Shown here one piece after another: positions 25,742 through 34,646 of a DNA stretch of 64,000 bases; within the stretch, counting starts at the first letter, position 1; every line of letters begins with the position of its first letter. The notes under the pieces were generated by a model, which had not been told where the DNA came from, ran no database searches, and saw only the letters and a program-made list of their open reading frames with translations. The translations under genes were made by a program, and so were the position numbers. The DNA comes from Sulfurovum sp. (lineage in GTDB: Bacteria; Campylobacterota; Campylobacteria; Campylobacterales; Sulfurovaceae): the NCBI GenBank assembly GCA_016744875.1, contig JADGDL010000005.1, positions 1-64,000 on the forward strand, written 5' to 3'.

Positions 25742-27373
25742 ATGGAAAATGCTTTACTCATACTTATAATCACCATTGCGATATCTACAATACTCAATGT
25801 CATTTTAAAAAAGTATGATATACCAACGATTATTGGGTATGTTCTTGCAGGTTTTGCTATTTCTTCTATTTTTCATTTTGCTGAAGAACAAACAGAGATG
25901 TTATCTCATTTAGCAGAGTTTGGAATTGTATTTTTAATGTTTACAATTGGGTTGGAATTTTCAGTCAATCACCTTAAAAAAATGAAAAAAGAGGTTTTCC
26001 TTTATGGAGGATTACAGGTCACACTTTCAGGATTACTCTTTACTCTGTTAAGTTCATATGTTTTTGACCTGGAAATCAAAAGTGCCATTGTAGTAGGTTT
26101 TGCATTGGCACTCTCTTCCACTGCGATCGTACTGAAGATCTTAAATGAAAATAACCAGATCCATTCAGGGTATGGTCGTATTACATTGGGTATTTTACTT
26201 TTTCAGGATCTCGCCGTAATCCCGATACTTCTTATGGTTTCTTTTTTTACATCTGAGACAGAATCTGTTTCTGTATTGTTACTGGAAACCATGGTAAGTG
26301 CGATCATTGTATTTTCCATTCTTTTTATGATAGGTAAGTATTTTCTTGAAAAGTTCTTTGACTGGACCATGTCTACTGGTTCAGAAGAGATCTTTCTTGT
26401 TGCAGTATTGCTTATTGTGATGGGTGCTTCATTTCTGGCACATGTATTTGGGTTTACTTACTCTTTGGGTGCGTTTATTGGAGGTATGATCATTGCAGAA
26501 ACAAAATATCGTTATCGTGTGGAAGCAGATCTTATACCTTTTAGGGACATTCTTTTGGGTGTATTCTTTGTAAGTATTGGTATGCTTATTGATTGGCATT
26601 CTCTACTTAAATATGGTCACATCATTTTAGGTCTTCTTATTGCAGTGATGCTACTTAAAGGTGCAATAATATCGTTTATATTAAGCTTTTTTGTACAAAG
26701 AAGAACAGCTGTAAAAACAGCATTGGCTTTGTTTCAAGTGGGTGAGTTTTCTCTGGCAGTTTTGGCTTTAGCCTATGCAAACGGTTTGATTACTAATGAA
26801 CTGAACCAAATTATGATTATTACCGTAATTCTATCTATGATCATCACACCATTTGTTTTAAAGAATATTAAAAATATTACTGATAGATTTATACTTGAAG
26901 CAGAAGGATTACGTGATAGGGCGTTAGAAGGTGAGAGCTATCACAATCATATCATTATCTGTGGATATGGACCTGTCGGTCAAAGATTGGCTAAACTGTT
27001 TAGAGAGAGGAATTTACTCTATATTATTCTTGAACATGATGTAAAGATAGTAGATAAAGAGATAGAAAAAGGTGAAGAAGCAATCTACTTTGCGAATGCA
27101 GCACAGAAAATGGTCCTGTCACATTTTAACGTAAATGACTGTACTGCAATTATTGTAACTATTGAAAATGAGATACAAAGACAACTTATTTGTGAAAATA
27201 TAGCTTCATTCAATCCTGATATCAACAGTATCGTAAGGGTAAATAATACAAATGAAGAAGAGGTTATCTCATCTTTAGGTATAAAACATATTATTAACAG
27301 TAGAAATACAATTGCTGATATGTTAGCAGAGGAAGCATTATACTGCCATCTGCAATTGAAAAAAGAGCAGTAG
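25742..27373 (+). CDS. Kef-type (CPA2) cation:proton antiporter with TrkA-N domain
   Basis: The first 380 residues contain about 12 membrane segments with the CPA2 motifs FTIGLEFSVNHLKKMKKEVF and GRITLGILLFQDLAVIPIL. From about residue 400 a Rossmann domain (HIIICGYGPVGQRLAKLF) binds NAD(H), as in KefB/KefC and GerN relatives. It probably exports K+ or Na+ in exchange for protons. Its stop is four bases from the stop of the convergent pepA. A weak GAAGAA precedes the ATG. Confidence 0.9.
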   Translation: MENALLILIITIAISTILNVILKKYDIPTIIGYVLAGFAISSIFHFAEEQTEMLSHLAEFGIVFLMFTIGLEFSVNHLKKMKKEVFLYGGLQVTLSGLLFTLLSSYVFDLEIKSAIVVGFALALSSTAIVLKILNENNQIHSGYGRITLGILLFQDLAVIPILLMVSFFTSETESVSVLLLETMVSAIIVFSILFMIGKYFLEKFFDWTMSTGSEEIFLVAVLLIVMGASFLAHVFGFTYSLGAFIGGMIIAETKYRYRVEADLIPFRDILLGVFFVSIGMLIDWHSLLKYGHIILGLLIAVMLLKGAIISFILSFFVQRRTAVKTALALFQVGEFSLAVLALAYANGLITNELNQIMIITVILSMIITPFVLKNIKNITDRFILEAEGLRDRALEGESYHNHIIICGYGPVGQRLAKLFRERNLLYIILEHDVKIVDKEIEKGEEAIYFANAAQKMVLSHFNVNDCTAIIVTIENEIQRQLICENIASFNPDINSIVRVNNTNEEEVISSLGIKHIINSRNTIADMLAEEALYCHLQLKKEQ

Positions 27374-27377
27374 AGCT

Positions 27378-28841
27378 TTACTCTTCTTTATCTTTAGCAA
27401 GGTTTTCGATGAGTTTGACCATCATCCGAACTCCGGCTCCAGAAGCGCCAAAAGGATTTTCTCCCCAAGCGTGTTCTACAAAAGCAGGTCCTGCTATGTC
27501 TATGTGTGCCCATTTATCAGCATTTTTCTTCTCTATGAACTCAGATAGGAACTGACCTGCTGTAATAGCCCCACCATAACGTGTATTTGAGATGTTACAT
27601 ACATCTGCTATCTCAGACTTAATCGTCTTTTTGAGGTAAGGGTTGAAATCTAGAGCGGTTGCAAGTTCACCGGCATTGTGTGCCTCTTTTACTACAAGGT
27701 CCTGCACCTCTTTGTTGTTCCCCATGATTGAAGAAGTGTAGTGTCCCACGGCTACTACGGAAGCACCGGTAAGTGTGGCAAAGTCAAAGATGTAGTCTGC
27801 TTGTACTTCTTGTTGTGCATAACAGAGTGTATCAGCTAAGACCAAACGACCTTCCGCATCAGTGTTGCGTATCTCTATAGTTTTACCATTTTTAGCCACA
27901 AGTACATCATCAGGCTTATAAGCATCACCACCTATCATGTTCTCAACAGCACCTACAAAACCGTGTACTTCTATAGGTAAGTTCATTTCAGCGACAGCTT
28001 TCATAATACCAAGCACTGCTGAACCACCACTTTTGTCTGACTTCATCGTTACCATATAGTCAGCAGGTTTAAGGCTTAGTCCACCTGAATCATAAGTAAG
28101 ACCCTTACCCACAAGTGTGATGACTTTTTTAGCATTCTTAGGTTTATGGGCAAGATGAATCACTCTAGGCTTATGACGAGAAGCACGTGCCACAGCAAGC
28201 AATGTCTCCATTTTTTCTTTTCTAAGCTGTTTTGGCTTAAGTATCTTACACGTGAGACCAGTATCTTCAGCGATACCTTCAGCAATGCTCGCCATTACAT
28301 CTGGGTAACAATCATCAGGTGTGGTGTTCACGATGTCACGTGTGAAGTTTGTAGCATCAGCGGTTATTTGTGCTTTATGGATGAGAAGAGAGGCTTTTTC
28401 TATGTCAACCTCAAGTTTATTATACTCTTCAAGGGAAATAGAGATATCTTTGATCTTACTCTCATTTTTCTTGCTTTTATAACTCTCAAAACGATACGCA
28501 CCTAAGATAAACCCTTCTACCATGGCACGAAGTGTATAGGTACAGCCTTTGTTTGTGTATGTAGCTACTTTAATAGATTTATATTTTGTTCCAAGAAGTG
28601 CTTTCATAGCATTGGCAGCTGCACGTCTAATGTCTGCACCTTTTAGTGAAGATGCACCCACATAAAGTCTGTTCTTCTCTACAAGCAGACAAGTTTCATC
28701 TTGTCCAGAAGAAAAACCTGCTTTTTTAAGAAGTTTTTTGTCCTGCACAAAATGGTGTTTTAAGTTGCTGTCTACAACGATGATGACTTCTATATCACCG
28801 GATATATTGTCAACGGGAAGTACTGTTAATTCAAAATTCAT
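27378..28841 (-). CDS. pepA: Leucyl aminopeptidase (M17)
   Basis: The 487-residue protein has the M17 signature NTDAEGRLVLADTL, and metal/catalytic segments LVGKGLTYDSGGLSLKPAD and MKSDKSGGSAVLGIM. These supply the two-zinc site and catalytic Lys. It removes N-terminal residues from peptides; some PepA proteins also bind DNA. The gene follows trpB by 17 bases on the same strand and may be co-transcribed. Confidence 0.96.
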   Translation of the reverse strand: MNFELTVLPVDNISGDIEVIIVVDSNLKHHFVQDKKLLKKAGFSSGQDETCLLVEKNRLYVGASSLKGADIRRAAANAMKALLGTKYKSIKVATYTNKGCTYTLRAMVEGFILGAYRFESYKSKKNESKIKDISISLEEYNKLEVDIEKASLLIHKAQITADATNFTRDIVNTTPDDCYPDVMASIAEGIAEDTGLTCKILKPKQLRKEKMETLLAVARASRHKPRVIHLAHKPKNAKKVITLVGKGLTYDSGGLSLKPADYMVTMKSDKSGGSAVLGIMKAVAEMNLPIEVHGFVGAVENMIGGDAYKPDDVLVAKNGKTIEIRNTDAEGRLVLADTLCYAQQEVQADYIFDFATLTGASVVAVGHYTSSIMGNNKEVQDLVVKEAHNAGELATALDFNPYLKKTIKSEIADVCNISNTRYGGAITAGQFLSEFIEKKNADKWAHIDIAGPAFVEHAWGENPFGASGAGVRMMVKLIENLAKDKEE

Positions 28842-28858
28842 TTATAATCCTTTAAGTT

Positions 28859-30106
28859 CTATTGAAATTGGTCTTTTAATATATCTTGGGCCTGTATCAT
28901 ATCTTTATCTCCACGTCCGGAGAGATTGACTAAGATCGTTTTACCTTTGATATCTTCTGCTTTCATCTTTTTAAGGTACGCTATGGCGTGTGAACTTTCA
29001 AATGCAGGGATAATACCTTCTGCTTGTGATAGCCATACAAAAGCTTCCATCGCTTCATCATCAGTGATGTGGTCGTAGGTAACAATATCTTCATCTTTTA
29101 AGAAGGCGTGTTCAGGTCCGATACCTGGGTAGTCTAATCCTGCCGAAATGGAGTGCGCTTCCTGCACCTGTCCATCTTCATCTTGTAAGAGATAAGAGAG
29201 TTGTCCATGAAGTACACCTGGGCTTCCTTTTTCCAAAGAACAGCCATGTTTGCAGTCAAGACCTTCCCCTCCAGCTTCTATACCGATACACTCTACGCTT
29301 GCATCTTCTAAGAAGTGGTTAAACACACCAAGAGCATTTGATCCACCACCAATACAGGCGATGACCTTGTCGGGTAAACAACCTTCCACAACATCTAACT
29401 GTGCCTTAGCTTCCCAACCGATGATAGATTGAATGTCACGTACCATCATCGGGTAGGGGTGAGGACCTGCCACAGTACCTATGAGGTAGTATGTGTCACG
29501 TGCGTTGGTTACCCAGTGACGGATTGCATCATTCATGGCATCTTTAAGCGTGCGACTGCCTGATTCAACGGCATGTACCTTTGCACCAAGTAGTTTCATA
29601 CGAAAAACATTGAGTTCCTGACGTGCCACATCTTTGGCACCCATGAAGACTTCACACTCAAGTCCAAAAAGTGCAGCCACAGTTGCTGTCGCCACACCAT
29701 GCTGTCCCGCACCTGTCTCAGCGATGATCTTCTTTCTTCCTAAACGTTTTGCAAGTACAGCTTGAGCAACACAGTGGTTTATTTTGTGTGCACCTGTGTG
29801 GTTAAGGTCTTCACGTTTGAGATAGACCTTTGCATCAAGTTCTTTAGAAATATTTTCTGCATAGTAAAGTGCAGAAGGACGTCCTACGTAGTTTTTATAG
29901 TAGTAGTCCACTTCTTTCCAAAACGATTCATCAAAACGTACAGCTTCATAGTCAAGGCGAAGTTGTTCAAGTGCCGGCATAAGTGTCTCAGGCACAAAAC
30001 GTCCACCATAGCCTACTTGACCATTTTCTGTGCTACCAAAGTGCCCGTTATTATCGGGATCGTGTGGACTTGGTTTTGGAACGTATATTTCTTTATGTAA
30101 ATTCAT
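28859..30106 (-). CDS. trpB: Tryptophan synthase beta chain
   Basis: The PLP-binding lysine is in REDLNHTGAHKINHC, and the phosphate-binding loop is CIGGGSNALGVF. The protein condenses indole and serine to tryptophan. The N-terminal block GHFGSTENGQVGYGGRFVPE is typical of TrpB1. I chose the ATG at 30106, preceded by GAGGAG; the longer frame would start at TTG. No trpA is adjacent. A promoter-like TATAAT and a 40-base hairpin lie just upstream, so the gene is likely transcribed from its own start site. Confidence 0.95.
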   Translation of the reverse strand: MNLHKEIYVPKPSPHDPDNNGHFGSTENGQVGYGGRFVPETLMPALEQLRLDYEAVRFDESFWKEVDYYYKNYVGRPSALYYAENISKELDAKVYLKREDLNHTGAHKINHCVAQAVLAKRLGRKKIIAETGAGQHGVATATVAALFGLECEVFMGAKDVARQELNVFRMKLLGAKVHAVESGSRTLKDAMNDAIRHWVTNARDTYYLIGTVAGPHPYPMMVRDIQSIIGWEAKAQLDVVEGCLPDKVIACIGGGSNALGVFNHFLEDASVECIGIEAGGEGLDCKHGCSLEKGSPGVLHGQLSYLLQDEDGQVQEAHSISAGLDYPGIGPEHAFLKDEDIVTYDHITDDEAMEAFVWLSQAEGIIPAFESSHAIAYLKKMKAEDIKGKTILVNLSGRGDKDMIQAQDILKDQFQ

Positions 30107-30148
30107 CTGTAGTATCTTCTCCTCTGCAAAAAACAACGTTTCTTACCT

Positions 30149-30188
30149 ATACCTCTCACTAAAGCTTTGCCGTTGGCAAGAGAGGTAT
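30149..30188 (-). promoter_or_regulatory. Hairpin in the predicted 5' leader of trpB
   Basis: ATACCTCTC and GAGAGGTAT form a perfect nine-base stem, and inside it TTGCC and GGCAA form a five-base inner stem around three bases. On the minus strand it begins about seven bases after the start site predicted from the TATAAT at 30207-30202. No T-run follows and no Trp codons are present, so it is neither an obvious terminator nor a classic attenuator. It could protect the 5' end or respond to a ligand. Confidence 0.5.
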
Positions 30189-30201
30189 TTTATGTAGATG
30201 G

Positions 30202-30207
30202 ATTATA
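30202..30207 (-). promoter_or_regulatory. Predicted -10 element of trpB
   Basis: TATAAT on the minus strand, 27 bases into the gap after the phosphoesterase gene. Standard spacing places the start of transcription near 30195, giving a leader of about 90 bases before the trpB ATG. A second TATAAT occurs a little upstream. No clear -35 hexamer. Confidence 0.4.
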
Positions 30208-30233
30208 TCTAATGGGAGATTATAGATGGCTAT

Positions 30234-31334
30234 CTAAATAATATATGCTATCTCAGCTTGCGATTCCAACCGCATTGGCGGTCCCCAAAAGCCTATGCCT
30301 GAGTTTACATAGATATAACTCTTATTGGGAAGTTTATGTAAACCTTTTACGTAAGGTTGTTGCAGTCTTACGAGGTATTCAAATGGCCATATTTGCCCAC
30401 CGTGTGTATGCCCACTGAGTATAAGGTCTGGTTTGAAATCTCCCAGTTCTTCTATAAATTTTGGCTGGTGGGCAAGCAGTATGGTTTTGTATGCCGGGTT
30501 CGTACCTCTAAATGCTTTGTGAATGTCAGGAGCAAGGAAGTTCATGCGGTAGCCAATGAGGTCAGTGACTCCCACAATATTCAGCTTAAGGGCATCAACG
30601 TGTATATTTTCATTGAGCAAGAGGGTTAGTTTAGTGTTTTTGATAAAATTTATGATCTTTTTAACATCATGAAAATACTCATGATTCCCCAAGATATAGT
30701 AGATCCCATGTTTAGACTTTATGTTATTAAGCTCATTGATAGCGTCTTCTATATATTCAAGAGAGGTGTCTATGAGGTCACCTGTAATGCATACGATATC
30801 AGGTTTGAGTGCATTTATCTTTGAGACCGACTCTTTTACAAATTTTTGGTCTATGAGACCTCCTATGTGAAGGTCACTTATTTGTACGATGGAGAAATCA
30901 AAATGATCTAACCTTACTATATTTACAGCAGGTTCCTTCATACCTTCATAGGTGGCAGCGGTTACATAAGAAGTGGAGAGAGCAAGCATAGCACCATCTC
31001 CGGTTTTTTTGATAAAAGCGCGTTTGGAGTGGTCAACACTTTTGAGGGTTTTATGGAAAAGATGTACCACTTCATGCATGATAAGATAAAGTAACAGTAC
31101 AAAAGAAGTTCCTATAGAGAGTGAGAAAAGGTAGTAAAGATCGTTACTCAAATGATTGGTATATCGTCCTAGAACGTAGAGTATGTTAAAGATAAAGTTA
31201 ACGCTTATAGTCAGGGTAAAAATTCTTTTTGTAGTTTGAGAGACCAAAAGTTTTTTAATGACACGTGAGTAAAAAAGATAATGAAGTGCAAAGAAAAAAA
31301 GAAGAAAAAAGGTAAAGAACAGATAGACTCTCAT
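30234..31334 (-). CDS. Membrane-anchored metallophosphoesterase
   Basis: Three membrane segments occupy roughly residues 5-95. A calcineurin-like phosphoesterase domain follows, with all metal motifs: ISDLHIGG (D154, H156), ITGDLID, LGNHEYF and LSGHTHGGQIWPF. A short KKTGDGAMLALSTSY region resembles a twin-arginine-less linker. Relatives such as YkuE and YaeI act on phospholipids or UDP-diacylglucosamine, but the substrate here is not known. The leftward neighbour trpB appears to have its own promoter. Confidence 0.88.
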   Translation of the reverse strand: MRVYLFFTFFLLFFFALHYLFYSRVIKKLLVSQTTKRIFTLTISVNFIFNILYVLGRYTNHLSNDLYYLFSLSIGTSFVLLLYLIMHEVVHLFHKTLKSVDHSKRAFIKKTGDGAMLALSTSYVTAATYEGMKEPAVNIVRLDHFDFSIVQISDLHIGGLIDQKFVKESVSKINALKPDIVCITGDLIDTSLEYIEDAINELNNIKSKHGIYYILGNHEYFHDVKKIINFIKNTKLTLLLNENIHVDALKLNIVGVTDLIGYRMNFLAPDIHKAFRGTNPAYKTILLAHQPKFIEELGDFKPDLILSGHTHGGQIWPFEYLVRLQQPYVKGLHKLPNKSYIYVNSGIGFWGPPMRLESQAEIAYII

Positions 31335-31416
31335 AATAATGACTCCTTGAAGAAAAAATTTATTATATCAGAAATAAAATAGTTGTATAATGTGTTAAAG
31401 TATAAGGATAAAGATT

Positions 31417-31851
31417 ATGAAAAATTTATACAAAGTACTCTGGGTTATGTTAGCTCTTTTAGCCATTACAGGATGTGCAACACATGAAAAATTTGTGAAT
31501 AAATATAACTCATGGGTAGGAAAAGATATCCATAAACTCATACAACAGATAGGTTATCCTGACAGCACCTATCTTTTACAAAATAAAAATAAAGTCTATG
31601 TGTATGAGAAGTCTCGCGTATACAGTACCCCTGGTATGCCTGTAATGGGCTATGGATATGGTTATTATGGTGGTTACGGTTATGGGATGTATGGATACAG
31701 GCAAGATATCGTACATGCAAGTTGTAAACTCTTTTTGGAAACAGACAAAAAAGGCATCATTGTTAGATGGGGATCACGGGGTAACAGCTGTACTTCCTAT
31801 TATGAAAAACCACAAGGACAGGGATCTTTAGCTACTTCAAATAGTAGGTAG
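31417..31851 (+). CDS. Gly/Tyr-rich lipoprotein
   Basis: A lipoprotein signal ends in AITGC. The next part, YNSWVGKDIHKLIQQIGYPD, resembles domains found in small outer-membrane lipoproteins (SmpA/OmlA-like start). After about residue 70 comes a low-complexity stretch of Gly, Tyr and Met alternating, then a compact CKLFLETDKKGIIVRWGSRG block. The pattern suggests a surface or periplasmic lipoprotein; function unknown. AAGGAT precedes the ATG at good spacing. Confidence 0.75.
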   Translation: MKNLYKVLWVMLALLAITGCATHEKFVNKYNSWVGKDIHKLIQQIGYPDSTYLLQNKNKVYVYEKSRVYSTPGMPVMGYGYGYYGGYGYGMYGYRQDIVHASCKLFLETDKKGIIVRWGSRGNSCTSYYEKPQGQGSLATSNSR

Positions 31852-31917
31852 GGACCTTTACATAAAGACTACACGCTAAAAGTATTATCATATATAAAAT
31901 CTTTTAAAGGAAATATG

Positions 31918-32250
31918 ATGTTATACAAAGTAAAAGCGAAATTTTATGAAGAAAAAATGAGTGACTTCTGGACGGCTTTAAATGATGGAAGAATAGAATC
32001 ACGAAAACCAGATGGTGCATTTATTGTCAAAGCGATGAAAGAAGCGTTGATGACAGATGAAGAAACTCTTGTTTGGTATGAAGCCTGTTACTGCGATAGT
32101 CCTTTAAAACACGAGCGTGAATCCGTTTATGATAAGTATCTGTATGATTTCTCTACAGAATTAAAGTATGAAATAAAAGATGATATCAGAGGTAAGTCAT
32201 TTTGGGCGTATTTGGGTGATAAATTTTATGATGAAGCCTATACTTATTAA
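31918..32250 (+). CDS. Uncharacterised small protein
   Basis: A soluble product of about 110 residues beginning MLYKVKAKFYEEKMSDFW, acidic and aromatic-rich, ending FWAYLGDKFYDEAYTY. I do not recognise it. AAGG lies seven bases before the ATG at 31918; the ATG three bases earlier is possible. It precedes the amine-oxidase-like gene by 27 bases on the same strand and may be in one transcript with it. Confidence 0.7.
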   Translation: MLYKVKAKFYEEKMSDFWTALNDGRIESRKPDGAFIVKAMKEALMTDEETLVWYEACYCDSPLKHERESVYDKYLYDFSTELKYEIKDDIRGKSFWAYLGDKFYDEAYTY

Positions 32251-32277
32251 TGGTGATTTCTTCGTTATAATTCCTCT

Positions 32278-33288
32278 ATGATAAAAGAAAAAATACTTAT
32301 TATTGGCGCAGGTCTATCTGGTTTATACACTGCATACCTTTTACAAGAAAACTATGATGTAGTGGTCCTGGAAGCAAGAGATAGGATTGGTGGGCGTGTC
32401 TATAGTGTAGATGGACATGACATGGGACCCTCATGGGTGTGGGGACATCAAAAACATATTTTACAACTTATAGATTTTTTAGACTTAGAACTTTTTGAAC
32501 AATATACTAAAGGTTCAGCGCTTTATGATGCACCTGAAGGTGTTCAAAAATTCTCTGCGCCACCTTCTGAGCCTTCTTATAGGATAAAGGGCGGTATCAT
32601 AGTACTCATTGAGGCTCTTATGAAACGTTTAAGGGCTTCTGTACATTTAAATGAAAAGGTGCTGTCTTTAGATGAGGTATCTGGACAGATAGAAGTAAAA
32701 AGTGAAAATAACATCTACAAAGTAGACAAAGTAATCTCCACTTTACCCCCTAGACTGGCAGTAGAAAGTCTCAGTTATACCCCAACTCTATCTTCTTTGG
32801 TATCCAAACAATTGCAGGGCATACCAACATGGATGGGATATGCAGCCAAGTGTGTTGTCGAATATCCCCATGCATTTTGGAAAGAAGAAGGACAAAGTGG
32901 ATTTACATTTTCACACTTAGGACCATTAAGTGAAATACATGATGCATGTACAGCAGACAAAAATGCACTGTTTGGTTTTGTACATAGTTATGCGGAGTAC
33001 AAAAACTTGAAAGAGAACATCGTTGCTCAACTGGTGAGGCTCTATGGAAATCAGGCAGCTACCCCGTTAAATATTGTCTTAGTAGACTGGAAAAAAGAGT
33101 CATATTCTTCAACATCTATGGATGCACAACCATTGAGAGAGCACCCTTCATATGGGTTTAATATCACGCATTTTGGAGGAAAACTACTGTTTAGCGGTAC
33201 AGAAAGTACTTATAGTGAAGGTGGTTATCTGGAAGGTGCTTTAATTGGAGCAAGAGAAACAGTCGAAAAAATAAGAAGCAGTGTATGA
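32278..33288 (+). CDS. FAD-dependent amine-oxidase-like oxidoreductase
   Basis: The N-terminus has a Rossmann dinucleotide-binding motif IIGAGLSGLYTAYLL, followed 20 residues later by LEARDRIGGRVYS, the pattern of flavin amine oxidases and protoporphyrinogen-oxidase relatives. Near the end LLFSGTESTYSEGGYLEGA is the second FAD-contact block. At 336 residues it is shorter than typical members (420-500), so the substrate domain is reduced. The substrate is unknown. The stop overlaps the start of the methyltransferase gene (ATGA). Confidence 0.85.
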   Translation: MIKEKILIIGAGLSGLYTAYLLQENYDVVVLEARDRIGGRVYSVDGHDMGPSWVWGHQKHILQLIDFLDLELFEQYTKGSALYDAPEGVQKFSAPPSEPSYRIKGGIIVLIEALMKRLRASVHLNEKVLSLDEVSGQIEVKSENNIYKVDKVISTLPPRLAVESLSYTPTLSSLVSKQLQGIPTWMGYAAKCVVEYPHAFWKEEGQSGFTFSHLGPLSEIHDACTADKNALFGFVHSYAEYKNLKENIVAQLVRLYGNQAATPLNIVLVDWKKESYSSTSMDAQPLREHPSYGFNITHFGGKLLFSGTESTYSEGGYLEGALIGARETVEKIRSSV

Positions 33289-33953
33289 AAGAGTTTGACC
33301 CTGTAGCATATAAACAAATGGTAAAAGAACATCAGGAACGTGATGATCCTTTAGGTTGGTTTGATAGTATCTATGCTGATGCCCAGGGTGACCACAATGC
33401 CGTTTTTTGGGCAGATCTTGCTCCCAGTCCTTATTTATTGGAATGGTTACAAAATAATTCCATAGAAAAGAGAAATAAAAAAGCCATCGCGATAGGTTGT
33501 GGTGTAGGAGATGATGCAGAAGCCATGGCTGCATATGGGTATGACGTTACTGCATTTGACATCGCACCTACAGCGATAGCACTTTGTAAAAACCGTTATA
33601 AGCAGAGCAGTGTTCACTATCTCGTAGCAGATCTTTTTGAGTACCCAGAAGCGTGGGCCGAAGGGTTTGACCTTGTTTATGAATGCAATACCATTCAGGT
33701 ACTCCCCGGAAAGTATAGAAAACAGGCGATGGATGCGATGGTAAGTTTGATCGCAAAGGGTGGCACTTTACTGGTTTCGTGTCGTAGTAGAGAGACAGGA
33801 GAGCAGGAAGACGCCATACCACTTCCTTTAGACAAAGAGGAGATAGATGGTTTTGTACGTTCAGGACTTAAAGAAGAGAGCTTTTTAGCCTATGATGATA
33901 ATCAGGAGCCACCGGTTCCTCATTTCTTTTCAACATATATGAAATTTATGTAG
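33285..33953 (+). CDS. SAM-dependent methyltransferase (TPMT/UbiE-like)
   Basis: The 222-residue protein has motif I AIAIGCGVGDDAEAMAAYGY and motif II-like VTAFDIAPTAIALCKNRY. The acidic region DLVYECNTIQVLP resembles thiopurine methyltransferase-like proteins. It is translationally coupled to the preceding oxidoreductase by ATGA overlap, so the two may act on related compounds (inference). Its end overlaps the convergent esterase gene by eight bases. Confidence 0.8.
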   Translation: MKEFDPVAYKQMVKEHQERDDPLGWFDSIYADAQGDHNAVFWADLAPSPYLLEWLQNNSIEKRNKKAIAIGCGVGDDAEAMAAYGYDVTAFDIAPTAIALCKNRYKQSSVHYLVADLFEYPEAWAEGFDLVYECNTIQVLPGKYRKQAMDAMVSLIAKGGTLLVSCRSRETGEQEDAIPLPLDKEEIDGFVRSGLKEESFLAYDDNQEPPVPHFFSTYMKFM

Positions 33954-34581
33954 CCACTATCCATTTACGTAGCATCTTCAACTCATCTTCATCAATATTA
34001 TGGGCTTTGTCATACGATTCAAAAGTGATGTCAAATCCACCTTGTTGTAGACTTTCTACCTGTGCTTTGGAAGTTGAATAGGGTAAGACATCATCAAAAG
34101 TACCATGTGTACAAAGCCAGCGGGATGTTTTAACTGCTTCGTTCATCTCATTTAAAAGGTTGTTTGCATCATAGATGTATCCGCTTACTGCGATGTATCC
34201 TGCGAGTACTCTTTCATATCTGGCACCAAACTCAAAGGTGAGTAGCGAACCTTGGGAAAAACCAAATAAAAAGCTTTCTTGGGCATTAAAGTCTTCTTCA
34301 AAAAGTATGTCTAAAGTCTCTGCAAGCAGTCCTGATGAATAGGCTATACCCTGAAGCTGATTTGGTGGCATGTCATACCATGAATAACCGCCAAAATACT
34401 CATATGGAGCGTTAAATAATATGTAGTTCATATCATCTATATTGAGATACGAAGGTAAAAAAGCAAAGCCATCGGAAGAGTCACCACGACCATGAAGGAT
34501 GATCATGAGTTTTTTGGATGGTACTTTTGATGGGACAAATGTATGGTTTAAAGGTAAATTATTCATGGGAGGATTATACAT
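33946..34581 (-). CDS. Phospholipase/carboxylesterase-family serine hydrolase
   Basis: The 211-residue alpha/beta hydrolase has an oxyanion region MIILHGRGDSSDGFAF, the nucleophile elbow FGFSQGSLL, an aspartate region GTFDDVLPY and a histidine in YDKAHNIDE. This matches YpfH/EstB-type carboxylesterases (Abhydrolase_2). It has no signal peptide, so it acts in the cytoplasm. Substrate is unknown. It is convergent with the methyltransferase gene. Confidence 0.85.
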   Translation of the reverse strand: MYNPPMNNLPLNHTFVPSKVPSKKLMIILHGRGDSSDGFAFLPSYLNIDDMNYILFNAPYEYFGGYSWYDMPPNQLQGIAYSSGLLAETLDILFEEDFNAQESFLFGFSQGSLLTFEFGARYERVLAGYIAVSGYIYDANNLLNEMNEAVKTSRWLCTHGTFDDVLPYSTSKAQVESLQQGGFDITFESYDKAHNIDEDELKMLRKWIVAT

Positions 34582-34601
34582 AAGTTTTTTAAATTGTTTG
34601 C

Positions 34602-34633
34602 TATAATGAATTAAGAATATATATTATCATTAT
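34602..34633 (+). promoter_or_regulatory. Promoter with possible Fur-like operator before the Cys-repeat gene
   Basis: A TATAAT at 34602-34607 predicts a start site near 34614. The following AT-rich stretch, read on the minus strand as ATAATGATAATATA, matches about 14 of 19 positions of the Fur consensus. Chance is quite possible in such AT-rich DNA. Confidence 0.25.
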
Positions 34634-34646
34634 ATAAGGACAAGAT

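Noticed and set aside
27350..27400. Terminator between the convergent antiporter and pepA genes
   Set aside because: Only a weak imperfect AAGAG/CTCTT pairing within the coding ends, without a T-run.
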